Shown here: one piece after another, positions 57,250 through 64,000 of the stretch | How positions within the stretch are numbered: the first letter of the stretch is position 1 | Layout: the number at the start of each line of letters is the position of its first letter | Source: Cyanobium sp. Cruz CV13-4-11 | GTDB lineage: Bacteria > Cyanobacteriota > Cyanobacteriia > PCC-6307 > Cyanobiaceae | DNA: 64,000 bases | NCBI RefSeq assembly: GCF_024346055.1 | Contig: NZ_JAGQCH010000005.1 | Span: 1 to 64,000 of the forward strand | Reading direction: 5' to 3' | Position numbers and translations under genes: made by a program | Notes under the pieces: generated by a model | What the model saw: the letters and a program-made list of their open reading frames with translations, nothing else | The model's database searches: none | What the model was told of the DNA's origin: nothing

Positions 57250-59661
57250 TCAGCCCCGGGCTCCGCCGGAGACCGTGATCAGGGAACCGGAGTTGGTGCT
57301 GCCGCTGGATCCGGTGATCTTGTTGGTGGGCTCGGGCAGGGCCTCGTTGCGCTTGTTCTGGAAGCCGGGCATGGCCGACATCGGGCCAACCCTGCTGGGG
57401 TTGCGGCGACGGGCCGAGGCCCCTTCGGTGCCGGTGACGTGCTTGCCCCGATCCCAGTCGTCACCGGTGATGTTCAGGCCGGCGGAGATGCCTTCGCCGG
57501 TGACTCGGGAGGTGGGACGGGCATCCTCATCGACAGTCACCGGAGCTGCCGCCGCCGGCGGGCGGAGGCGCACCCGATCCTGGGCGGGACGGTCGAAGCG
57601 GAACTGTTCGGTGCCGGTCACCTTGTCGGCGGCCATGTCGAACGGTCCGGTGATGCGGTTGCCCTGCTCGTAGCTGTTGCCGGTAACGCCACCGGGCCGC
57701 TGGCGGGAGCTCTGGGCCGTCTGGGCGGCGCGGGCCGGGGACTGGACACTGAACTGCTGCCAGGGCTGACCAGTGAGGGGCTGGGGGAAGTCGGCGTCCT
57801 GGCTAACGGCGGCGCCGCAGGCTTCTGCCAGCTGGTCGCCGCCGATGTAGGGGGTGCCGGTGATGTCCTCGCAGGCGCCGCGCTCGGCACCGGTCATGAC
57901 GCCGCCGACGCCAGGCTGAAGACCGGTCATCACGGTGCCCATGCGCACCGGGGTGCGCTGGCGGATCTCGGTCAGCCGGTCGGAGGAGCACCAGGTACCC
58001 GCCTGCTCCATGCCGGCGTAGGGGGTGCCGGTGACCGCCTTGCAGGTGCCGGGTTCATCGCCGGTGACCTTCTCGGAACGGCCGGTGCGGGTGCCGCTCA
58101 CCACCATCGCCTTGTTGGTGACGCTGAAGCCCACCTTGGCCGCTTCCGGTGCCGGCTTGGTGCCGCAGAACTGTTCGAACTGCTGGGTGCCGATGTATTC
58201 GTCGCCGGTGACCAGGCGGCAGGAGCCCGGCTCGTCGCCGGTGACGTGCTCACTGCGGCCCACGTGGGTGCCGGTGATGCCGGTGCCCCGCAGGGTGTGC
58301 AGGCTGCTGACCTTGGCGGGGGCACGGCCAGGCACCTGGGCCTGGTCGTCCATGTACTGGGTGCCGGTGAGCTGGCGATTGGCACCCGGCTCGTTGCCGG
58401 TGACTTTTTCGGAGCGCTCCACGCTCACCCCGGAGACCGGCCGGCCCTCGGTGGTGCGGGTGAAGGCCACCTTGCGGGGGGAGGGAGCGGGGGCGGAGGT
58501 GCCGCACCAGGCGGCGCTCTGGTTGGCGGAGATGTACTCGGTGCCAGTGACGTTTTTGCAGGTGCCGGGCTCGTCGCCGGTGACCTTCTCGGAACGACCG
58601 ACCTCGTTGCCCGTGACCCGGTTGCCGTGGCTGGTGGCGCTCACCCGCACCTTGGCGGGCTGCAGGGGGGTGGGATCGCTCTGGCAGAAGGTGCGGAAGA
58701 TCTCGGCGCCCATGTACTCAGTGCCGGTGACCGGCCGGCAGGTGCTGGCCTCGTTGCCGGTGGTCTTGAGGGAACGGTTGGCCTGGGTGCCGGTGACCAC
58801 CTGGCCCCGGGCCGTCTCGCTCACACCCACCTTCCAATGGGCATCGGCGGCGGCATCGATCTTGGCCTGGCCGCGTCGGGGCCCGGTGGGACGGGAGCCA
58901 CCGCTGCGGGAGCTGCCGGCGGAGCCCACCTTGCACTTCAGTTCGCGCACCTTCTGGGCCAGCTCGCGGCTGCTCATGTCGGGGTTCGCCTGGCGAGCCA
59001 CCGAGGCGGCGACGGCGCTGGTGGGGGCGCTGGCGGATTTGCCCCGCTTGGAGAGGGCCTCGCGCCGGGCCATGACGATGGCCCGGCTGGGGTTGTGCTG
59101 GGCGGTGCGCTTGGCGGTGCCGCGGCGCTCGCCGTTCCGCGAATTTCGGTTGGCCAGGGAGGCCCCGAGGCCGGCGGAAGAGCTGGTGCTCACGGCGGCG
59201 GCGGCCGCCGCCTTGGCGTCCTTGCAACCGCAGGGGCGGTCGCTGGCGGTGGCCGCGACGGGGGTGGCGGCGCTGGCCTTGCTGGCGCGCATCGCCTCCT
59301 GGCGGGTGCGGTCGCTGGAGGTGTCGGCGCGCTTGCCGCGGCGGGAGAGGGCTTCCCTGCGCTCCAGCACCAGGTTCCGGCTGGGGTTCGCCAACGGCTT
59401 GGCGTTGCTGCGATGGCCGGAGCCGGAGGAGGCGCTCAGGGAGGAAGCACCCCCACGACGCGCGGTGGGGGTGGGGCGCTGGGGCGCCGGGGCAGCGGCG
59501 ACAGGTGCGGCACTCACCGTTTCGGGGCGGCTGCGCTGGGCGTCAGCGGCCGTGCGCACCCTGCCCGGGGAGGACATGAACTGGGCGGAGGCTTTCTTGC
59601 CGCCGTTGGTGAGGGCCTTGCGGCGCTCCAGAGCTGCTTCCCGACTGGTGGTCCTGGCCAT
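57250..59661 (-). CDS. csoS2: Carboxysome assembly scaffold CsoS2
   Basis: CsoS2 (803 residues) is the disordered protein that joins RuBisCO to the shell. N-terminal region: three basic repeats of the S-R-x3-x-x-R-R-x-A-L-S type near residues 6, 94 and 192 (ERRKALTNGGKKA; ERREALSRRGKRA; ARREALSKRGKSA). Middle region: six repeats with V-T-G motifs (as in VTGDEPGTCKNVTGTEY) between about 277 and 640; the third (GANRQLTGTQY) lacks the usual Cys pair. The C-terminal region ends ITVSGGARG, the conserved shell anchor. No programmed frameshift signal was identified. Second largest carboxysome component here. Confidence 0.94.
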   Translation of the reverse strand: MARTTSREAALERRKALTNGGKKASAQFMSSPGRVRTAADAQRSRPETVSAAPVAAAPAPQRPTPTARRGGASSLSASSGSGHRSNAKPLANPSRNLVLERREALSRRGKRADTSSDRTRQEAMRASKASAATPVAATASDRPCGCKDAKAAAAAAVSTSSSAGLGASLANRNSRNGERRGTAKRTAQHNPSRAIVMARREALSKRGKSASAPTSAVAASVARQANPDMSSRELAQKVRELKCKVGSAGSSRSGGSRPTGPRRGQAKIDAAADAHWKVGVSETARGQVVTGTQANRSLKTTGNEASTCRPVTGTEYMGAEIFRTFCQSDPTPLQPAKVRVSATSHGNRVTGNEVGRSEKVTGDEPGTCKNVTGTEYISANQSAAWCGTSAPAPSPRKVAFTRTTEGRPVSGVSVERSEKVTGNEPGANRQLTGTQYMDDQAQVPGRAPAKVSSLHTLRGTGITGTHVGRSEHVTGDEPGSCRLVTGDEYIGTQQFEQFCGTKPAPEAAKVGFSVTNKAMVVSGTRTGRSEKVTGDEPGTCKAVTGTPYAGMEQAGTWCSSDRLTEIRQRTPVRMGTVMTGLQPGVGGVMTGAERGACEDITGTPYIGGDQLAEACGAAVSQDADFPQPLTGQPWQQFSVQSPARAAQTAQSSRQRPGGVTGNSYEQGNRITGPFDMAADKVTGTEQFRFDRPAQDRVRLRPPAAAAPVTVDEDARPTSRVTGEGISAGLNITGDDWDRGKHVTGTEGASARRRNPSRVGPMSAMPGFQNKRNEALPEPTNKITGSSGSTNSGSLITVSGGARG

Positions 59662-59693
59662 GTCCGCCCCGTGAATGGATGATCAAAAGTGAT

Positions 59694-59718
59694 GGATCCC
59701 GACCGCCGGTCGGGATCC
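59694..59718 (-). promoter_or_regulatory. Perfect 11-bp hairpin between rbcS and csoS2
   Basis: GGATCCCGACC pairs with GGTCGGGATCC around the loop GCC, downstream of the rbcS stop (59734). On the minus strand it is followed by a short T-containing stretch (ATCACTTTTGATC). It may be a partial terminator or a 3' stabiliser that makes RuBisCO mRNA more abundant than csoS2 mRNA. Confidence 0.6.
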
Positions 59719-59733
59719 GCTGGAACCGCTGGA

Positions 59734-60075
59734 TCAGCGGCCTTCGAACACAACGAAGCAGGCACCCTGACTCTGGGTGTAGGCGTCGTAGCCGACGAGG
59801 CGCACGTGATGGTCCGGATAGGCCCGGTGGCAGGACTCCAGTTCGTTCACGATCACACCCAGATCCTTCTCACCGAAGAAGGGCAGCTTCCAGAACGACC
59901 AGTAGGTGGCCATGGAGCGGCTGGGGTGGACGTGCTCGACCAGGGGGCTCCAGCCCTGGGCAATGATGTAGGCGATCTGGTCGTAGATCTCGTCCTGGGT
60001 CATCGGCGGGAGGAAGCCGAAGGTCTCCAGGGTGGCGACTGTTTGATAGTCACCCACGGTGCTCTTGAAGGGCAT
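59734..60075 (-). CDS. rbcS: RuBisCO small subunit
   Basis: From ATG 60075 the product is 113 residues: MPFKSTVGDYQTVATLETFG, then LPPMTQDEIYDQIAYIIAQGWSPLVEH, ATYWSFWKLPFFGE, and HVRLVGYDAYTQSQGACFVVFEG. These match the short form I small subunit of alpha-carboxysome RuBisCO. The longer frame from 60135 adds residues of the intergenic hairpin region and is not needed. It follows rbcL by 100 bases, with a stem-loop in the gap. Length and motifs are standard. Confidence 0.96.
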   Translation of the reverse strand: MPFKSTVGDYQTVATLETFGFLPPMTQDEIYDQIAYIIAQGWSPLVEHVHPSRSMATYWSFWKLPFFGEKDLGVIVNELESCHRAYPDHHVRLVGYDAYTQSQGACFVVFEGR

Positions 60076-60110
60076 GGGGATCCTTGTGGGGAATGGGATG
60101 GGAAGCCCAG

Positions 60111-60150
60111 CTCCGCTGACCTCCGGTGGGTACACCTTCGGTCAGCGGAG
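60111..60150 (-). promoter_or_regulatory. 11-bp stem-loop in the rbcL-rbcS gap
   Basis: CTCCGCTGACC (60111-60121) pairs perfectly with GGTCAGCGGAG (60140-60150). The 18-base loop contains a second small stem, GGTG with CACC. It lies 35 bases before the rbcS start on the minus strand. It could protect the rbcL 3' end or set the L:S ratio; no T run is present, so it is not a standard terminator. Confidence 0.55.
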
Positions 60151-60175
60151 GCAAGGCAGGGGGCCGGATGTCGGC

Positions 60176-61588
60176 TCAGCCGACGTCGAGTTTGTCGACG
60201 GTGTCGAACTCGAATTTGATTTCCTTCCAGGTCTCGAGGGCGATGGCCAGCTCGGGGCTGTGCTTGGCGGCTTCCAGGAGGATGTCGCGGCCTTCTTTCT
60301 CGATCTCACGGCCGGCGTTGCGGGCCTTGACACAGGCTTCCAGGGCCACCCGGTTGGCGGCGGCTCCGGCGGCCGAGCCCCAGGGGTGACCGTGGGTGCC
60401 ACCACCGAACTGGAGCACGGAGTCGTCACCGAAGATGGCGACCAGGGCGGGCATGTGCCACACGTGGATGCCGCCGGAGGCCACGGCGAAGACGCCGGGC
60501 ATCGAACCCCAGTCCTGATCGAAGAAGTTGCCGCGGGTGCGGTCTTCGGGGATGAAGGATTCGCGCAGCTGGTCGATGAAGCCCAGGGTGGTCTGGCGGT
60601 CACCCTCGAGCTTGCCCACCACGGTGCCGGTGTGCAGCTGGTCGCCGCCGGAGAGGCGCAGGCACTTGGCCAGCACCCGGAAGTGGATGCCGTGCTTGGG
60701 ATGGCGGTCGATCACCGCGTGCATGGCGCGGTGAATGTGCAGCAGCATGCCGTTCTTGCGGCACCACTTCGACAGACCGGTGTTGGCCGTGAAGCCACCG
60801 GTGATGTAGTCGTGCATGATGATCGGCTGCCCGAGTTCCTTGGCGAACTCGGCCCGCTCGTACATCTCCTCAGGAGTGGCGGCGGTGCAGTTGAGGTAGT
60901 GCCCCTTCTTCTCGCCGGTTTCTTCCTGGGCGAGCTGGACGGCTTCGGCCACGAACTCGAAACGGTTCTGCCAGCGCTGGAAGGGCTGGGAGTTGATGTT
61001 CTCGTCGTCCTTGGTGAAGTCGAGGCCACCGCGGAGGCATTCGTAGACCACCCGGCCGTAGTTCTTGCCGGAGAGGCCGAGCTTGGGCTTGATGGTGCAA
61101 CCCAGCAGGGGACGGCCGTACTTGTTCATCCGGTCGCGTTCGACGTGGATGCCGTTCGGCGGGCCGGGGCAGGTCTTGATGAAGGCCATCGGGAAGCGGA
61201 TGTCTTCCAGACGCAGGTGTCGCAGGGCCTTGAAGCCGAACACGTTGCCCACCAGGGAAGTGAGCACGTTGGTCACGGAGCCTTCCTCGAACAGGTCGAG
61301 GGGGTAGGCGATGAAGGCATAGAACGACTCCTTGTCACCAGGGACGTCTTCGATGCGGTAGCAGCGGCCCTTGTAGAAGTCGAGATCGGTGAGGAGCTCG
61401 GACCACACAGTGGACCAGGTGCCGGTGGAAGACTCGGCGGCCACGGCGGCAGCCACTTCTTCCTTGGGAACACCTTCCTGGCCGGTGCACTTGAAGCAGG
61501 CCAGCAGGTCGGTGTCGAGGGGGACGTAATCGGGAGTCCAGTAAGTGTCGCGGTACTCCTTGACCCCGGCGTCGTACTTCTTGCTCAT
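60176..61588 (-). CDS. rbcL: RuBisCO large subunit, form IA
   Basis: The 470-residue catalytic subunit fixes CO2 on ribulose bisphosphate. Catalytic and metal motifs are intact: [14 protein letters not shown] (first catalytic Lys), [15 protein letters not shown] (carbamylated Lys and metal Asp/Glu), [13 protein letters not shown], and [12 protein letters not shown] with the loop region near [13 protein letters not shown]. The start [17 protein letters not shown] is typical of form IA alpha-carboxysome enzymes. It is 51 bases after csoS1A and is clearly cotranscribed. The sequence and gene order point to an alpha-cyanobacterium rather than a plant-type form IB. Confidence 0.97.
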   Translation of the reverse strand: MSKKYDAGVKEYRDTYWTPDYVPLDTDLLACFKCTGQEGVPKEEVAAAVAAESSTGTWSTVWSELLTDLDFYKGRCYRIEDVPGDKESFYAFIAYPLDLFEEGSVTNVLTSLVGNVFGFKALRHLRLEDIRFPMAFIKTCPGPPNGIHVERDRMNKYGRPLLGCTIKPKLGLSGKNYGRVVYECLRGGLDFTKDDENINSQPFQRWQNRFEFVAEAVQLAQEETGEKKGHYLNCTAATPEEMYERAEFAKELGQPIIMHDYITGGFTANTGLSKWCRKNGMLLHIHRAMHAVIDRHPKHGIHFRVLAKCLRLSGGDQLHTGTVVGKLEGDRQTTLGFIDQLRESFIPEDRTRGNFFDQDWGSMPGVFAVASGGIHVWHMPALVAIFGDDSVLQFGGGTHGHPWGSAAGAAANRVALEACVKARNAGREIEKEGRDILLEAAKHSPELAIALETWKEIKFEFDTVDKLDVG

Positions 61589-61639
61589 GGGATTGTTCGG
61601 ATGGGTTCGGATGAAAAATCAGAGGGTCGCCTTGACCGC

Positions 61640-61951
61640 TCAGTCCTTCGATCCCAGGCCGAAGCTGCTGTTCAGCGCCGGCTCCACTTCACGGTGGGGA
61701 CGGGCGATGATGTGGGCGGCCACCAGGCCGTCGCCCACCCGCTCGCAGGCGTCGGCGCCGGCGCGGACGGCGGCGTTGACGGCACCGGTTTCACCCCGCA
61801 CCAGGACGGTCACGTAGCCGCCTCCGACGAATTCGCGACCAATGAGGCGCACTTCGGCGGCTTTGGTCATGGCGTCAGCCGCTTCGATGGCGGGGACCAG
61901 ACCGCGTGTCTCGATCATGCCGAGGGCGATGCCCATGGTTTCGTTTGCCAT
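61640..61951 (-). CDS. csoS1A: Carboxysome shell hexamer protein CsoS1A
   Basis: The 103-residue protein is a single BMC-H domain: GIALGMIETRGLVPAIEAADAMTKAAEV, FVGGGYVTVLVRGETGAV, and GDGLVAAHIIARPHREVEP at the end. It is the main hexagonal shell tile. A strong ribosome binding site, CAGGAGCAGGTA, precedes the ATG. It heads the rbcL-rbcS-cso operon. The domain DNA is nearly the same as in csoS1E, 7.2 kb downstream in operon order. Confidence 0.96.
   Translation of the reverse strand: MANETMGIALGMIETRGLVPAIEAADAMTKAAEVRLIGREFVGGGYVTVLVRGETGAVNAAVRAGADACERVGDGLVAAHIIARPHREVEPALNSSFGLGSKD
61682..61933. repeat. BMC domain repeat, copy 2 (csoS1A), pairs with 54440-54691
   Basis: Same-orientation partner of the csoS1E stretch, 252 bases without gaps. 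The near identity at the protein level (a handful of changes over about 84 residues) with mainly silent DNA differences points to strong selection and probably occasional conversion. Confidence 0.85.
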
Positions 61952-62152
61952 TACCTGCTCCTGGAGGAGGGGGGTGGAATGTTCGTGTGCAACCTTGCTC
62001 CTCCGTCAAACCCTCCGTCAAGCGATTGGCAGCCCTGCGGCCATCATGGTTTCGCGATTGGCTGATAAGGGCAGCTGATCAGTGCGACACAAAAAGCAAA
62101 CTTTGCTTGATCGCTGCTGCCGCCTCGGCCGCTGCGGCGCCGCCTGCCGCGT
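61952..62152 (-). promoter_or_regulatory. csoS1A-rbc promoter region with paired direct repeats
   Basis: These 201 bases lie between the PII-like gene stop and csoS1A. CCTCCGTCAA occurs twice, at 62000-62009 and 62012-62021, start to start 12 bases; on the minus strand each reads TTGACGGAGG, and TTGACG resembles a -35 element. The repeats suit a tandem operator or overlapping promoters. The csoS1A ribosome binding site lies at the left end. No other gene is seen here. Confidence 0.5.
62094..62108 (-). terminator. Likely intrinsic terminator of the sbtA/PII-like unit
   Basis: On the minus strand AAGCAAA and TTTGCTT form a 7-bp inverted repeat around one base and are followed by TTTGTG, giving a run of five T. 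The stem is AT-rich with almost no loop, so it is weak, but it lies 45 bases past the PII-like stop and ahead of the csoS1A promoter. Confidence 0.45.
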
Positions 62153-62434
62153 TCAGAGGGGCTCGGCGCTCGAGACGAAGCCCACGCCGCCGTAGCGCTT
62201 CAGCAGGGGGCGCAGGGCCTTGCCCACGGCGTCCAGCACGGCGTCCTCCACGAACACGATCACGTGGGCATTGGCCCCCAGCCCGCTGAAATCCATCCCC
62301 TCCGAGATCTCCCCGGACGGCCCCATGCCCGTGACGTGCCGCATCACTGAATAGCCCTTGGCCCCGGCCGCGGTGATGGCCTTGCAGACGCGGTTCAACT
62401 CCCGTTCGCTGAGAAACAGATCGATTCGCTTCAT
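62153..62434 (-). CDS. PII-like protein of the SbtB/CPII type
   Basis: The 93-residue protein has the PII ferredoxin-like fold: KRIDLFLSERELNRVCKAITAAGAKGYSVMRHVTGMG at the N terminus (GAKGYSV resembles the conserved G-A-x-G-Y-T segment), a T-loop rich in Gly and Ser (PSGEISEGMDFSGLGANAH), and DAVGKALRPLLKRYGGVGFVSSAEPL at the end. SbtB regulates SbtA in response to adenine nucleotides including cAMP; CPII binds adenine nucleotides and bicarbonate. It lacks the C-terminal Cys pair of classic SbtB. It follows sbtA by 46 bases on the same strand, which supports a role in bicarbonate uptake control. Confidence 0.85.
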   Translation of the reverse strand: MKRIDLFLSERELNRVCKAITAAGAKGYSVMRHVTGMGPSGEISEGMDFSGLGANAHVIVFVEDAVLDAVGKALRPLLKRYGGVGFVSSAEPL

Positions 62435-62480
62435 GGTGTCGGGGCGAAGGTTCGGCGACGGGATGGCAGACGGCCTGCGT

Positions 62481-63512
62481 TCAGCCGACGGGGATGAAGT
62501 GTCGGGTCAGCGCCATGTACAGGGGAATCCCGACAACCACATTGAAGGGGAAGGTGAGGCCCAGGGCCGTGGAGATGTAGAGGCTCGGGTTGGCCTGGGG
62601 AACGGTCATACGCATCGCCGCCGGCACGGCGATGTAGGAGGCGCTGGCGCAGAGCACCATGAACAGCAGGGTGTTCCCCTGGCTCAGGCCCAGCAGGGCA
62701 CTCACCAGCAGCCCCAACAGGGCATGCACGGGGGGGGCCAGCAGGGAGAAGCCGATCAGGAAGGCCCCTGTCTGGCGCAGGTCCCGCAGCCTCTGCGCCG
62801 CCACGATGCCCATGTCGAGCAGGAAGAAGCAGAGGGCGCCGTAGAACAGTTTTTCGGTGAAGGGATCCATCTTTTCCAGCCCCGCCGGGCTGAAGGCGGC
62901 CACCACATAGCCAATCACCAGGCTGCCGATCAACAGGTACACGGAACCGTTGAGAAAGGCCTCCTGGAGAACTTCCCGCCAGCGCAGACTGCCACTGCCC
63001 TCCTGATCCCCGCCGTTCTCTTGATCCCTGACGGACTCCGCATCTTCGGCAGGGGCCGAGAGCTTGGCCAGGATCACCCCCACCACGATCGCCGGCGATT
63101 CCATCAGGGCCAGGGCCGCCACCATGAAGCCGTCGAAGTTCACCTCGAGAACATTGAGGAAGCTCTCGGCGGTGATGAAGGTGACGGCACTGATGGAGCC
63201 GTAGGAGGCGGCGATGGCGGCGGCGTTGTAGCCATCCAGCCGCAGCCGCAGCAGCAGGAAGCTCGTGAGGGGCACCAGCAACGACATCACCACCGCCGCC
63301 CCGATCGTCAGCAACACCTGCGGGCCGAGGCCGCTGTGGGCCAGTTCCATGCCCCCTTTGAAGCCGATCGCCAGCAGGAGGTAAAGGGAGAAGAGCTTTG
63401 GCAGCGGTGAGGGGATCTCCAGGTCGGAGCCGACCAGAACACCGAGGATGCCCAGGAAGAAGAACAGCACCGGCGCTGAGAGCAGGTTCTGTAGGACCAG
63501 GCTCGACTGCAT
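62481..63512 (-). CDS. sbtA: Sodium-dependent bicarbonate transporter SbtA
   Basis: SbtA imports HCO3- with Na+ across the cytoplasmic membrane. From ATG 63512 the product is 343 residues with about ten membrane helices in two halves. Seen: LSAPVLFFFLGILGVLVGSDLEIPSPLPKLFSLYLLLAIGFKGG at the start, AASYGSISAVTFITAESFLNV (core substrate-site region), and CASASYIAVPAAMRMTVPQANPS in the second half. A hydrophilic loop of about 25 residues (APAEDAESVRDQENGG) separates the halves; in homologues this loop contacts SbtB. The longer frame from 63542 adds a leader without homology. The PII-like partner lies downstream. Confidence 0.92.
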   Translation of the reverse strand: MQSSLVLQNLLSAPVLFFFLGILGVLVGSDLEIPSPLPKLFSLYLLLAIGFKGGMELAHSGLGPQVLLTIGAAVVMSLLVPLTSFLLLRLRLDGYNAAAIAASYGSISAVTFITAESFLNVLEVNFDGFMVAALALMESPAIVVGVILAKLSAPAEDAESVRDQENGGDQEGSGSLRWREVLQEAFLNGSVYLLIGSLVIGYVVAAFSPAGLEKMDPFTEKLFYGALCFFLLDMGIVAAQRLRDLRQTGAFLIGFSLLAPPVHALLGLLVSALLGLSQGNTLLFMVLCASASYIAVPAAMRMTVPQANPSLYISTALGLTFPFNVVVGIPLYMALTRHFIPVG

Positions 63513-63747
63513 TGCCCTCCGGGGCCCAAAGGGTGGAGGCAACCTAGGGGCGATTCCGGCTGGCGAACGTCACCGGTCGCGCAATGTTGCCCGCCGTTTC
63601 GTCCGATCGGTGGCGAATTCCCTATCCTCCGCCCGGGGCAGGAACCCTGGAGTTCTCCGGGGGTGGAATGTTCAACCCGTCCTGCCCCACCCCTTCAGCG
63701 ACCTCCCTACCCCGCTGCACCACAATGGGGCCCCCCGTGGGCCCGGT

Positions 63748-64000
63748 TTGTCCCTCTCCCCTTCCCGCCCGGTGCTGGTGATCGCCAGCGGCAACCCCCA
63801 CAAGGTGGCCGAGATCACGGCCATGCTCGAGGGTGTAGGTCCGGAGGTGGCTCTGGAGGTGCGGCAGCAGCCCAAGGGCCTGGAGATCGAGGAGACGGGC
63901 CTCACCTATGTGGAGAATGCGCGCCTGAAGGCCTCCACCGTGGCCTCCCTCACGGGCTGCTGGTCGCTGGCCGATGATTCGGGCCTGGAGGTAGATGCCC
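63748..64000 (+). CDS. rdgB: RdgB/HAM1 non-canonical purine NTP pyrophosphatase (partial)
   Basis: The N-terminal part of a HAM1/RdgB protein, cut by the window edge. It clears ITP, XTP and dITP. Seen: LVIASGNPHKVAEI (S-x-N-x-x-K signature), VRQQPKGLEIEETGLTYVENARLKA, and SLADDSGLEVDA, the metal-binding active site. No ATG fits; TTG 63748 (leading LSPSRPVLV) or GTG 63772 are the candidate starts. It is divergent from sbtA. HAM1 beside the carboxysome operon is a known gene order in alpha-cyanobacteria. Confidence 0.9.
   Translation, partial: MSLSPSRPVLVIASGNPHKVAEITAMLEGVGPEVALEVRQQPKGLEIEETGLTYVENARLKASTVASLTGCWSLADDSGLEVDA

Noticed and set aside
55711-59682. Plus-strand open frame of 1323 codons across csoS3-csoS2
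   Set aside because: Low-complexity Gly/Ala/His-rich shadow; the minus strand encodes recognisable CsoS3 and CsoS2.

Overview
This window is a high-GC chromosomal segment of an alpha-cyanobacterium, most like the freshwater or euryhaline Cyanobium/Synechococcus group. The assignment rests on a form IA RuBisCO inside an alpha-carboxysome (cso) operon, a CupB-type NDH-1 CO2-uptake module (ndhF4-ndhD4-chpX), SbtA, CbbX, and a five-subunit bidirectional Hox NiFe-hydrogenase. No rRNA, CRISPR array, insertion sequence or convincing intact tRNA was found.

Region 1 (1-3.9 kb) is a decaying accessory stretch. It holds a tRNA-like element, a thiamine-binding-family protein, a DJ-1/PfpI remnant with an internal deletion, a Nif11-type peptide, a VOC protein, a membrane PAS-GGDEF gene broken by stops and a frameshift, and a possible tiny secreted protein.

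Region 2 (4.0-21.6 kb, all + strand) is a fermentation/hydrogen island. It runs hoxE-F-U-Y-H-W-hypA, then an outer-membrane beta-barrel gene ending in a terminator-like hairpin, then hypB-hypF-hypC-nifJ (pyruvate:ferredoxin oxidoreductase)-dihydroorotate-dehydrogenase-like-hypD-hypE. All six hyp maturation genes, the HoxH protease and a pyruvate-oxidising electron source are present, mostly with 4-8 base gene overlaps.

Region 3 (21.5-46.6 kb) is mixed housekeeping: a P-type cation ATPase, a truncated TraB/GumN gene, an RND pump, a PyrF-PyrE fusion, a GT87 membrane protein, malic enzyme, an FAH-family hydrolase, a frameshifted small gene, an L,D-transpeptidase-like protein, a short SepF, RidA, an ABC ATPase, an Rsb-like partner-switching set with a wrecked phosphatase, GloB, HisG, an ABC exporter, an alpha/beta hydrolase lacking a normal start codon, a GNAT enzyme, two arsenosugar-type glycosyltransferases and an HtrA protease.

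Region 4 (46.7-64 kb) is dnaA (+) followed by a 15 kb carbon-concentrating island on the minus strand. Read in its own direction: sbtA, a PII-like gene, csoS1A, rbcL, rbcS, csoS2, csoS3, csoS4A, csoS4B, csoS1E, a ferritin-like gene, ndhF4, ndhD4, chpX, a pterin-dehydratase-like RuBisCO assembly factor and cbbX. It groups bicarbonate import, CO2 hydration, the shell, the enzyme, carbonic anhydrase, assembly and activation. A divergent rdgB/HAM1 gene runs off the right edge. Perfect 11-bp hairpins lie in the rbcL-rbcS and rbcS-csoS2 gaps.

All calls come from reading the sequence and recognising families; no search was run.
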